Below the pieces are notes generated by a model. That model saw only the letters and a list, made by a program, of their open reading frames with translations. It had not been told where the DNA came from and searched no databases. Both the position numbers and the translations under genes were made by a program. Positions 51,761-59,685 of a stretch of DNA of 64,000 nucleotides are shown here, one piece after another. Origin of the DNA: Paenibacillus massiliensis subsp. panacisoli DSM 21345. Lineage in GTDB: Bacteria; Bacillota; Bacilli; Paenibacillales; Paenibacillaceae. The stretch lies in the NCBI RefSeq assembly GCF_000426545.1, contig NZ_AUFO01000018.1:62001-126000 (forward strand), written 5' to 3'. Numbering within the stretch: the stretch's first letter is position 1; every line of letters begins with the position of its first letter.

Positions 51761-51802
51761 CACAAGCAGCGAGGCTCCACAAGTGGAGCCTCGCTGCTTG
51801 TG
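51761..51802. terminator. 20-bp perfect palindromic terminator
   Basis: The arm CACAAGCAGCGAGGCTCCAC (51761-51780) pairs perfectly with 51783-51802 around AA. It lies between yunA and the convergent small gene at 51851, so it can act on both. Confidence 0.75.
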
Positions 51803-51850
51803 TATTTCGTGGTAACCGTTACCGTACTAAGTTCATTTAAAGCATCTAAC

Positions 51851-52093
51851 CTACTTCAGCACTTTGACATATTCACGCGACATAAAGATGACCTCGCTCC
51901 GCGCTGAAGTATCGCCCTTCAAGGAAGACTCACCCAACCTTTTGGCATGCGGACCTGCTCGTTGCCCTGGTTCAACAGACACCTGAGCCTGGCTCATCTC
52001 AAGACGAGCATAGGAATCCAGCCTCATGCCGAGGAACAGCAAAAGAACAAAAATAGAGAGACATAGTGTACATTTGTAATAATATTCTGTCAT
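51851..52093 (-). CDS. Small protein with N-terminal membrane anchor
   Basis: The 80-residue product begins with a hydrophobic segment (LCLSIFVLLLFLGM) that is either a signal or an anchor. A soluble tail follows (SQAQVSVEPGQRAGPHAKR). GAAGGGAGG lies 5 bases before the ATG. The family is not recognised. It occupies the position near yunA where B. subtilis has yutC, but I see no clear match. Confidence 0.6.
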   Translation of the reverse strand: MTEYYYKCTLCLSIFVLLLFLGMRLDSYARLEMSQAQVSVEPGQRAGPHAKRLGESSLKGDTSARSEVIFMSREYVKVLK

Positions 52094-52159
52094 CGTTCCC
52101 TCCCTTCAGTAGAGAGTCATTCCCTATGCATACCGATTTCATGCCGCTGGTAATATCTT

Positions 52160-52188
52160 TTGACAACTGTCCTTAATCAGGTTATATT
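52160..52188 (+). promoter_or_regulatory. Strong promoter of the mrp leader
   Basis: TTGACA (52160-52165) and TATATT (52183-52188) are 17 bases apart, near consensus. The predicted RNA start is about 52195, some 245 bases before the mrpA TTG. Confidence 0.85.
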
Positions 52189-52194
52189 AAGTAC

Positions 52195-52307
52195 GATGTC
52201 CACTAGGTAATATTTATAATGACTTAATTGAATATTAGTGTGTTTGCTCGCAGCCATCATTGCGAGAGACATTTTTCTGGAGGAGCCTGTCACAGACGGG
52301 CTCTTTT
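52195..52307 (+). ncRNA. Leader RNA or small RNA ending in an intrinsic terminator, upstream of mrpA
   Basis: The predicted ~110-nt RNA contains one hairpin (CTCGCA...TGCGAG, 52248-52267) and ends with GAGCCTGTC/GACGGGCTC followed by five T (52282-52307). It matches no riboswitch family I know. It could be a transcription attenuator for the mrp operon or a separate small RNA. Confidence 0.55.
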
Positions 52308-52437
52308 TGCGTTTTTTAGGACATACTTCTTATATTTCCAACGTCAGGTTAGGTTGATTCCATGTGCGAATCGCCTTTATCTTGATGTATTACAGGTCTT
52401 ACATCTTCAGTCTATTGACGATTAAGGAGGAGAACCT

Positions 52438-55305
52438 TTGTCTTTGCTGCATCTTGCCATCGTATTACCTTTTCTGCTCGCTGTGCTCATTCCAATCATC
52501 AAGCCTTGGACGCAGCGAATTCATGCGGGGTGGCTGGTACTACCTCTCCCGTCCGCATTGTTTATTTATTTCCTTACGCTTATATCAGACATCCGAAGTG
52601 GACAGCCACTCTCATCAGAATTAGTCTGGGTCCCTTCACTGGGCATCAATTTCAACGTCTATGCTGACGGTCTGGGACTGCTGTTCGCACTGTTGATTAG
52701 TGGAATTGGTGCCTTAGTGGTACTCTATTCCATCTATTACATGGATAAGGCCAAAGAAGCCGTCCAGCGTTTCTATGTATTTCTCCTGATGTTCATGGGA
52801 GCTATGCTGGGCGTGGTGCTCTCGGACAATGTCATGGTGCTCTATGGATTCTGGGAGCTTACGAGTGTATCCTCCTTCCTGCTGATTGCTTTCTGGCATA
52901 AGCGTGAGCGTTCCTTGTATGGTGCTCTTAAATCCATGCTCATTACCGTCTTCGGCGGCTTATGTATGTTCGTCGGCTTTATTTTGCTCTATGTCGTTAC
53001 GGGTACCTTTAGCATCCGGGACATGGTGGCACAGGTGGAGCTGATGTCCGGGCATACCTTAATGCTTCCAGCCATGCTGCTGCTTCTGCTCGGTGCCTTT
53101 ACCAAATCTGCACAGTTTCCGTTTCATATCTGGCTTCCCGACGCGATGGAGGCACCAACACCAGTCAGCAGCTATCTGCACTCGGCTACGATGGTGAAAG
53201 CTGGCATTTACCTGGTAGCGCGGTTCAGCCCCATATTTGCAGGCATGAGCGAGTGGTTTTGGCTTGTCACAGGCTTTGGCTTGATCACTCTCATCTATGC
53301 CTCATTTCGGGCGATCAAGCAGACGGATCTCAAAGCTTTACTGGCTTTCTCGACCATCAGTCAGCTTGGACTGATCATGAGTCTACTGGGACTCGGCTCA
53401 GCAGCAGCATTTTACACGGGTGAGGAAGCCATTTTCTTCACCAAGGCTACAGCAGCTGCTTTTTTCCACTTGATCAATCATGCCGTCTTCAAGGGAGCCT
53501 TGTTCATGGTGGTGGGCAATGTGGACCATGAGACCGGGACTCGGGATATTCGCAGACTGGGCGGACTCATGGCCCTGATGCCAGTTACCTTTACAGTTGC
53601 CGTGGTAGGAGCCTTCTCCATGGCAGGACTGCCTCCCTTTGGTGGATTCCTGAGCAAGGAAATGTTCTTTACGGGTGTGCTGCAGATTTTGGATATGAAG
53701 CTGTGGAGCCTGCATACGTGGGGCATACTCGTACCCATCTTCGCCTGGGTCGCCAGCATCTTTACGTTCGTGTACAGTATGATTCTTGTATTCCGCACGT
53801 TCACCGGACAGGGACACACCCAGCAGCTCCCCAAGAGTCCCCATGAGGCTCCTGTCGGCTTGCTGATTTCTCCGGTAATTCTTGGTTCTCTGGCTATCAT
53901 TATCGGACTGTTTCCGAACGTGGTCTCTTACGCCATCCTGGAGCCCGTCATGGCTGCGGTCCACCCTGCGATATTATCCGAAGGAGGAAGATTTGCAATC
54001 CAAATCTCATTCTGGCATGGCTGGACCCCAGAGCTGTTCATGACTATAGGTGTAGTAATTGCAGGAATTATGATCTTCCGTCTTCAACGGCGATGGGCTC
54101 CATTACATCAACCTATATTCAGTGCATGGACTATTAACCATGTATACGATCGCGGACTGACGCACATGGAGCACTTCTCCAATCGTTTCACGAAGGGGTA
54201 TATGACAGGGTCTATCCGCCACTATGTTATGTACATTTTTGTGTTCCTGATCACGGCACTAGGCACCATGCTACTACGGACGCCAGATCTAACCTTCGAT
54301 TTGTCTGGCTATGCACCCATCTCGTTCTATGAGGCCATTGTGATGATCGTGCTTGTACTGGCAGCCGTGATGACGATTTTTGCTCCTACACGCCTCATGG
54401 CGATCATTTTGACAGGAGCAGCTGGATACATTGTGACCTTATTCTTTGTCCTATTCCGTGCGCCTGACCTAGCCTTGACCCAAATGATTATTGAGACGGT
54501 ATCGGTGACACTGTTCCTGTTATGCTTCTATCACTTGCCCAAGCTGCGTCGGGAGAAGCTACGAATCCCCTTCAAGCTGACCAACCTGGTCATCTCGCTC
54601 GGGGTCGGTGCGATCATGACGATCATCGCACTGGGTGTCAGTGGCAGTCCACTATTCGATAGCATCGCCGATTATTATTTGAAAGAAAGCTACAATCTCG
54701 CCGGAGGCAAAAATGTAGTCAATGTCATCCTCGTCGACTTCCGTGGCTTCGATACGCTGCTGGAGATTACAGTGCTGGGCATTGCCTCATTGGCTATCTA
54801 CGCCTTGGTCCGATTAGAGCCATCGGAAGGACTCAGCTCCGTGACACGACCAGAGAGAGAGGCTTCCACAAGCCTGTCTTTTGCTAAAAGTAATGATGTC
54901 ATTCTTAGAACGGTCTCCAAGGTCGTCATTTTCATTATCTTGACCTTCTCGCTATATCTGTTCTTTGCGGGCCACAACGCGCCTGGTGGAGGATTCATCG
55001 GAGCACTGATGTCTGCAGCCGCGCTAATCCTGCTCACGATGGGCTTCGGGATGAGGACGATGCAACACATCCTTCCGTTTGATTTTCGCAGCTTGATTGG
55101 CCTTGGTCTGTTAGTAGCCCTGCTGACGGGTATAGGTTCCTTCGGGTTCGGAGCAGCATTCCTTAGCCATGCCTTCGGCTATTTCGAGCTTCCACTGCTT
55201 GGTAAGACGGAGCTAGCTACTGCCGTATTATTTGATCTGGGTGTCTATCTGACCGTCATTGGCGTCACCATGACGATAATCTTCTCGATCGGGAGAGATG
55301 AGTAA
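52438..55305 (+). CDS. mrpA: Mrp Na+/H+ antiporter subunit A, fused to subunit B
   Basis: The 955-residue membrane protein of complex-I type carries out H+ and Na+ movement with the other Mrp subunits. The first ~600 residues are NuoL-like, with LYGFWELTSVSSFLLIAFW and the TPVSSYLHSATMVKAGIYL motif. The MrpA C-terminal part follows (TLMLLRTPDLTFDLS). The last ~140 residues (FAGHNAPGGGFIGALMSAAA) are the MrpB domain, usually a separate protein in Bacillus. The start is TTG, 6-7 bases after AAGGAGGAG. It is the first gene of a six-gene overlapping operon. Role: pH homeostasis and Na+ resistance. Confidence 0.95.
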   Translation: MSLLHLAIVLPFLLAVLIPIIKPWTQRIHAGWLVLPLPSALFIYFLTLISDIRSGQPLSSELVWVPSLGINFNVYADGLGLLFALLISGIGALVVLYSIYYMDKAKEAVQRFYVFLLMFMGAMLGVVLSDNVMVLYGFWELTSVSSFLLIAFWHKRERSLYGALKSMLITVFGGLCMFVGFILLYVVTGTFSIRDMVAQVELMSGHTLMLPAMLLLLLGAFTKSAQFPFHIWLPDAMEAPTPVSSYLHSATMVKAGIYLVARFSPIFAGMSEWFWLVTGFGLITLIYASFRAIKQTDLKALLAFSTISQLGLIMSLLGLGSAAAFYTGEEAIFFTKATAAAFFHLINHAVFKGALFMVVGNVDHETGTRDIRRLGGLMALMPVTFTVAVVGAFSMAGLPPFGGFLSKEMFFTGVLQILDMKLWSLHTWGILVPIFAWVASIFTFVYSMILVFRTFTGQGHTQQLPKSPHEAPVGLLISPVILGSLAIIIGLFPNVVSYAILEPVMAAVHPAILSEGGRFAIQISFWHGWTPELFMTIGVVIAGIMIFRLQRRWAPLHQPIFSAWTINHVYDRGLTHMEHFSNRFTKGYMTGSIRHYVMYIFVFLITALGTMLLRTPDLTFDLSGYAPISFYEAIVMIVLVLAAVMTIFAPTRLMAIILTGAAGYIVTLFFVLFRAPDLALTQMIIETVSVTLFLLCFYHLPKLRREKLRIPFKLTNLVISLGVGAIMTIIALGVSGSPLFDSIADYYLKESYNLAGGKNVVNVILVDFRGFDTLLEITVLGIASLAIYALVRLEPSEGLSSVTRPEREASTSLSFAKSNDVILRTVSKVVIFIILTFSLYLFFAGHNAPGGGFIGALMSAAALILLTMGFGMRTMQHILPFDFRSLIGLGLLVALLTGIGSFGFGAAFLSHAFGYFELPLLGKTELATAVLFDLGVYLTVIGVTMTIIFSIGRDE

Positions 55306-55307
55306 CT

Positions 55308-55649
55308 ATGGAGCTATATATGTCACTAACTATTGGAATCCTGTTTGCGGCTGGCGTGTATCTGGTCCTGTCCAAAAGCCTGCTGCGTATCATCCTGGGC
55401 ACCTCCCTGCTGACTCATGGTGTACATCTCCTGCTTCTTACGATGGCTCGGCTCAAAAATGGTGCACCGCCTCTGCTGGCAGACGGTACCCGTGCTTATG
55501 TGGACCCGTTGCCACAGGCGCTGATCCTGACCTCCATCGTCATCAGCTTCGGTGTCACCTCATTCTTCCTCGTCCTGGCCTATAAGGCTTATCAGCGGCT
55601 GGGCACGGACGATATGGAGCAACTGAGGGAGGAGGGTGAGGAAGCATGA
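55308..55649 (+). CDS. mrpC: Mrp antiporter subunit C
   Basis: This 113-residue, NuoK-like protein has three transmembrane segments. Its body (GVYLVLSKSLLRIILGTSLL; PLPQALILTSIVISFGVTSF) carries the family signatures. It starts two bases after the mrpA stop, and its end overlaps mrpD by four bases (ATGA). Confidence 0.95.
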   Translation: MELYMSLTIGILFAAGVYLVLSKSLLRIILGTSLLTHGVHLLLLTMARLKNGAPPLLADGTRAYVDPLPQALILTSIVISFGVTSFFLVLAYKAYQRLGTDDMEQLREEGEEA

Positions 55650-57160
55650 ATAATCTCGTTATTCTTCCTTTGCTTGTTCCCTTATGCACAGCGATTGCGC
55701 TGTTGTTCATACACAAGCGGATTCGCCTGCAGCGAATGGTCAGCCTGGTCGGAGCACTGGTGAATCTGGCAGGTGCAATAATCCTCGTCTACCAGGTACG
55801 AACAGCAGGTATTCAGACGCTATTCATGGGCGGCTGGAAGCCTCCCTATGGCATCATCTTCGTTGCGGATATGCTGGCTGCGTTGCTTGTGCTTACGACC
55901 GCCATTGTCAGCATTGCCTGTCTGATATTTGCTTTTGGTACTATTGGAGAGAACAAAGAGAAACACTACTTTTACCCATTCTTTCAATTCCTGATTGCAG
56001 GCGTCAGCGGCTCCTTCCTGACCGGAGACCTGTTCAATCTGTTCGTATGCTTCGAGGTGATGCTCATCTCATCCTACGCTCTACTGGGGCTGGGAGGCAG
56101 CAAACGGCAGCTGCGGGAAGGGCTGAAGTACATTCTTATTAATATTCTGTCCTCGACGCTATTCGTTGCTGCAGTAGCCTATCTGTACGGGATTACAGGA
56201 ACCTTGAACATGGCGCATTTGTCCCAGCGAGTAGCTGAGGTGAACCAGGGTGGGATGCTCTCGGTGGTCGCCATGCTGCTGTTGATCGTCTTCGCATTGA
56301 AGGCAGGACTGTTCCTGTTCTTCTGGCTGCCTGGTTCCTATAGTGCGCCACCTGCAGTCGTAAGGGCGCTGTTCGGTGCACTGCTGACGAAGGTAGGCTT
56401 GTATGCCATTATTCGCACGTTCACACTGATCTTCTACCATGATGCGTTCATCGCGCAGGGATGGATAGGCTGGATGGCCGCGCTGACCATGATTCTGGGG
56501 GCTATTGGTGCTGTCGCCTACACCGATATTCATCGAATTTTTAATTACAATATCATCATCAGTGTCGGATTCATTGCAGCTGGCATCGCTATCTCCAGCC
56601 CTGATGCACTGAATGGGACCGTATTCTACCTGATTCATGACATGCTAGCCAAGACGCTGCTGTTCCTGCTCGGTGGCCTAATGATCTCGACTGCTGGCTC
56701 AGAGCGCCTGCAAGCTATGGGTGGATTGATTCATAAATGGCCTATTATAGGCTGGATCTACTTGACGACCGCCTTGGCCCTGGTAGGTATTCCGCCGTTG
56801 AGCGGCTTTGTAGGGAAGGTATTAATCGTAAGAGGCGGTCTAGAGGCCGGGGCTGACCACGCTCAGTTCTATGTCCTTACTGGCATTGCAGTAGCTTCCA
56901 GCTTCGTCGTTCTGTATTCCCTCATTCGGGTATTCATACGTGCTTTTTGGGGCGAGACGACTCTATCCGTAGATCCTTCTGAAGAGCGCTCTACTGCACA
57001 AGTCCGGCTGCCACATTCCAGCATGATTCCGGTTGTTGGCTTGTTGGCTCTTATTCTCTTGGTCGGGTTTGGCTCCGAAGGAATATACACTTGGGTCTCT
57101 CAAGCTGGCGAAGTCCTTACGCATCCGGCGCTATATATTGAAGCGGTAATAAAGGAGTAA
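55646..57160 (+). CDS. mrpD: Mrp antiporter subunit D
   Basis: The 504-residue, NuoN/M-like proton-translocating subunit has about 14 transmembrane segments. The conserved acidic residue lies in LFVCFEVMLISSYALLGLGG and the lysines in FALKAGLFLFFWLPGSYSAP and ALLTKVGLYAI. The ATGA overlap with mrpC suggests translational coupling. Confidence 0.95.
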   Translation: MNNLVILPLLVPLCTAIALLFIHKRIRLQRMVSLVGALVNLAGAIILVYQVRTAGIQTLFMGGWKPPYGIIFVADMLAALLVLTTAIVSIACLIFAFGTIGENKEKHYFYPFFQFLIAGVSGSFLTGDLFNLFVCFEVMLISSYALLGLGGSKRQLREGLKYILINILSSTLFVAAVAYLYGITGTLNMAHLSQRVAEVNQGGMLSVVAMLLLIVFALKAGLFLFFWLPGSYSAPPAVVRALFGALLTKVGLYAIIRTFTLIFYHDAFIAQGWIGWMAALTMILGAIGAVAYTDIHRIFNYNIIISVGFIAAGIAISSPDALNGTVFYLIHDMLAKTLLFLLGGLMISTAGSERLQAMGGLIHKWPIIGWIYLTTALALVGIPPLSGFVGKVLIVRGGLEAGADHAQFYVLTGIAVASSFVVLYSLIRVFIRAFWGETTLSVDPSEERSTAQVRLPHSSMIPVVGLLALILLVGFGSEGIYTWVSQAGEVLTHPALYIEAVIKE

Positions 57161-57165
57161 TGGAG

Positions 57166-57645
57166 ATGGCCTATCAACTTCTACTAAATATCATCATCGG
57201 TCTCGTCTGGATGCTGCTGAACAACGAATGGTCATTCATGCAGTTCATCATCGGTTATCTGCTTGGGCTACTGCTGATCGGACTGCTTCAGCGCTTCCTG
57301 CCTCACCCTTTTTACGGTAAAAAGCTCTTGTCCATTGCGAAGCTGCTGTACATTTTCAACAGAGAGCTGTTCCTGTCCAGCTTCACCGTGATCCGGCAGG
57401 TGCTGAAGCCCAAGCTGGATATTCGTCCAGGCATATTCGCTTATCCAACCCGCTTGACCTCGGATTGGGAAGTGACCCTTCTATCCTGTCTCATCTGCCT
57501 GACACCCGGAACACTGACCCTAGAGGTGTCCCGAGAAGGAAGCATCTTATACATTCACGCGATGGACATCGGTGACGTTAATGTGCTGACCGTACAAATT
57601 CGTGATACATTCGAAAAAGCCATTATGGAGGTGACTCGCTCATGA
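57166..57645 (+). CDS. mrpE: Mrp antiporter subunit E
   Basis: The ~159-residue membrane protein has the MrpE pattern: WMLLNNEWSFMQFIIGYLLG, then LSCLICLTPGTLTLEVS. The preferred start is ATG at 57166, 8 bases after AAAGGAG. An ATG at 57160 overlaps the mrpD stop but is too close to that site. The end overlaps mrpF by four bases. Confidence 0.93.
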   Translation: MAYQLLLNIIIGLVWMLLNNEWSFMQFIIGYLLGLLLIGLLQRFLPHPFYGKKLLSIAKLLYIFNRELFLSSFTVIRQVLKPKLDIRPGIFAYPTRLTSDWEVTLLSCLICLTPGTLTLEVSREGSILYIHAMDIGDVNVLTVQIRDTFEKAIMEVTRS

Positions 57646-57935
57646 TGGATATCATGCTGCTACTGGCACTGTCTTTAATCGCACTAGCCATATTGGGATG
57701 TATGTTCCGCTTGCTCAGAGGCCCGTCAATCGCCGACCGAATTGCTGCACTGGATACGATCGGCATCAGCATTCTGTCCATGATTGCCATTCTGTGTATG
57801 CTGCTTCGCACCGAGGCTTATCTAGATATTATTCTCTTGATTGGAATTCTGACCTTTATCGGAACGGCCGCATTCGCGCGATATATAGAAAGGGGGTACG
57901 TTCTGGAAAATGGAGACGATGAGACTCATCGCTGA
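57642..57935 (+). CDS. mrpF: Mrp antiporter subunit F
   Basis: The 97-residue protein has three transmembrane segments. It carries the MrpF motif RGPSIADRIAALDTIG. The ATGA overlap with mrpE and a GGAGGTG site inside mrpE support the start. Confidence 0.95.
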   Translation: MMDIMLLLALSLIALAILGCMFRLLRGPSIADRIAALDTIGISILSMIAILCMLLRTEAYLDIILLIGILTFIGTAAFARYIERGYVLENGDDETHR

Positions 57936-58290
57936 GCTGCTAGTAGGAGGTATGGTGCTGTTCGGAGCGCTGCTTGGCGCGCTCAGTGCCTTCGGGCTGA
58001 TTCGTTTGCCTGACGTGTACCTACGTTCTCATGCAGCAACCAAGAGTGCTACACTCGGTGTTCTATTTGTTCTTGGGGGGACCTTTCTGTATTTCCTGTT
58101 GTTCATGGATCATCTGAGCATCAAGCTGCTGCTCGGTATTGTGTTCGTCTTCATTACTGGGCCCGTAGCCGGGCATCTCAACGGTAGGGCTGCCTATCGC
58201 TCCGGAGTAACCATGTGGAAGCACAGCGTACAGGATGATCTGGGTCCAGCTTTGAAAAAGGAGCAGACACAGGCAGATAAAGCCTACTAA
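57910..58290 (+). CDS. mrpG: Mrp antiporter subunit G
   Basis: The 126-residue protein has three transmembrane segments. It carries the MrpG motif IRLPDVYLRSHAATKSATLG. It overlaps mrpF by 26 bases, with AAAGGGGG within mrpF as ribosome site. It is the last gene of the operon. Confidence 0.95.
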   Translation: METMRLIAELLVGGMVLFGALLGALSAFGLIRLPDVYLRSHAATKSATLGVLFVLGGTFLYFLLFMDHLSIKLLLGIVFVFITGPVAGHLNGRAAYRSGVTMWKHSVQDDLGPALKKEQTQADKAY

Positions 58291-58410
58291 TGCTTGGGCG
58301 ACTATAAGAAGGATCTTGACAGATCTAAGGAAGTCTAGGGAAGAATGCGACGTAAGAGAGAGGAAAACGCGATTTTATAGTAACTATAGGTATTATCAGG
58401 ATTCAAAATA

Positions 58411-58459
58411 CAGCGCTGTGCACCCACTACGATTAGGGCGTGCAGCGCTGCTTCTTTGT
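58411..58459 (+). terminator. Terminator of the mrp operon
   Basis: CAGCGCTG at 58411 and 58443, with CCC/GGG inner pairs, form a stem of about 14 bp with wobbles, followed by CTTCTTTG. Confidence 0.55.
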
Positions 58460-58509
58460 ATTTGGCTTGTTCTTTGCTGGACTTGGTTTGACTTGAATCA
58501 CGGTTTAAA

Positions 58510-59427
58510 TTACAGCTGTAGTCGCAATGTCCAGGTCTCATCGATTAGTTCGGGCCCAAATTGGGTATGCGGCTCCTCGTGAATGAGCTGAAAGCCCATT
58601 TTTTTATAGATGTGTCTTGCTTCCGTCAGTACGTTATTCGTCCATAGCACCAGCTCCTCGTACTGCTGCTGACGGGCAAATTCGATGGCTTCTCGTACAA
58701 GGCTGGTCCCAAGCCCAAGTCCACGCGCTTTGGGATCGACCAGTAGCAGGCGTATTCTGGCTACCTTCTCCGAATCCTGCACGACCATGATGGAGCCGAC
58801 CACCTCACCAGCCATTTCCGCTACCCAACAGCGCTCTCGATTAGGATCATGCTTTTTCAGATAATCCAGCGCAATCTGTGATACTGCGGCCTCAAAACCC
58901 TCATTCCATCCATATTCGCGCTTGTACAAAATCGCATGCTTTTGAGTAATGATTCCCATATCTCCTGCTACGGGCTGGCGCAGCACATGTTTGAAGTCAG
59001 GGGTCAGAATGCTTTCAATCGTGTGCATGGCCTCCAGCAGTCTGGACTGCTCCTCCTCAGGGATGCTCTGCAACAGCTCTGTGACCTCCTCATTTGAGCG
59101 CTGTTCAAGCGGGGCATAGGCCTGCTCGCCCTCTTGAGTAAGCTTCAGCAAAAACTTTCGCCCATCCTGCTCAGAGCGTATCTTCTGGAGAAAACCCTGT
59201 TGATCCAGCCGGGTAAGAATCCGGCTCAAATAACCCGGGTCAAGCCCGAGGTCCCTGGTCAGATCGGATGCCGTTACCTCCTCACGATGAGCAAGCTCGA
59301 ACATTACACGTACCTCTGTGAGCGAATAGCTGCTTTGCAGCAGTCCTTCCTGTAATACGCCGATTTTGCGAGTAATGAAGCGATTGAAATTTCGCATTTG
59401 ATGTACGCGTTCCGCCAATTCGACCAT
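58510..59427 (-). CDS. MarR-type regulator fused to a GNAT acetyltransferase
   Basis: Residues 1-145 form a winged-helix MarR domain (LTEVRVMFELAHREEVTASD, DPGYLSRILTRLDQQGFLQK, wing SEQDGRKFLLKLT). Residues 150-305 form a GNAT domain with the acetyl-CoA motif VDPKARGLGLGTSLVREAI and LVLWTNNVLTEARHIYKKMG. AAGGAG lies before the ATG. The fusion family is known in soil Bacillota and Actinobacteria, but its substrate is not. It probably binds the two palindromes at 59482-59516 to control itself. It is convergent with the mrp operon. Confidence 0.92.
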   Translation of the reverse strand: MVELAERVHQMRNFNRFITRKIGVLQEGLLQSSYSLTEVRVMFELAHREEVTASDLTRDLGLDPGYLSRILTRLDQQGFLQKIRSEQDGRKFLLKLTQEGEQAYAPLEQRSNEEVTELLQSIPEEEQSRLLEAMHTIESILTPDFKHVLRQPVAGDMGIITQKHAILYKREYGWNEGFEAAVSQIALDYLKKHDPNRERCWVAEMAGEVVGSIMVVQDSEKVARIRLLLVDPKARGLGLGTSLVREAIEFARQQQYEELVLWTNNVLTEARHIYKKMGFQLIHEEPHTQFGPELIDETWTLRLQL

Positions 59428-59481
59428 GTATGTGCTCTCCTTCTAGTCAGTGATTTATTTTAATTTATTGCAGTATATAAT

Positions 59482-59516
59482 TTGACTTTGTCAACTAATT
59501 AATTTGACAAAGTCAA
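59482..59516. promoter_or_regulatory. Double palindromic operator upstream of the MarR-GNAT gene
   Basis: TTGAC-TTT-GTCAA (59482-59494) and TTGAC-AAA-GTCAA (59504-59516) are two perfect palindromes 22 bp apart centre to centre, about two helical turns. Together they also form a larger inverted repeat. They lie 55-89 bases before the ATG and are typical of a site for two MarR dimers. Confidence 0.7.
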
Positions 59517-59605
59517 ATTGTTTCACCTAATGAAATCATTAAGAGCAATCTTACTGTGACCTAGCTTTACAGGAGAACTCAGATCGCCGTGTTGTATCAG
59601 TACAC

Positions 59606-59631
59606 AAAAAGACGACCCATCTGGGTCGCCC
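59606..59631 (-). terminator. Terminator of the subtilase-fold gene
   Basis: GACGACCCA (59611-59619) pairs with TGGGTCGCC with one mismatch. The minus-strand tail is five T. It begins 55 bases past the stop at 59686. Confidence 0.7.
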
Positions 59632-59685
59632 TCTTGTTCAAAAGTGTATATTCTGCTCGTAATCATCTTTTTGGTGACTTCGCTA

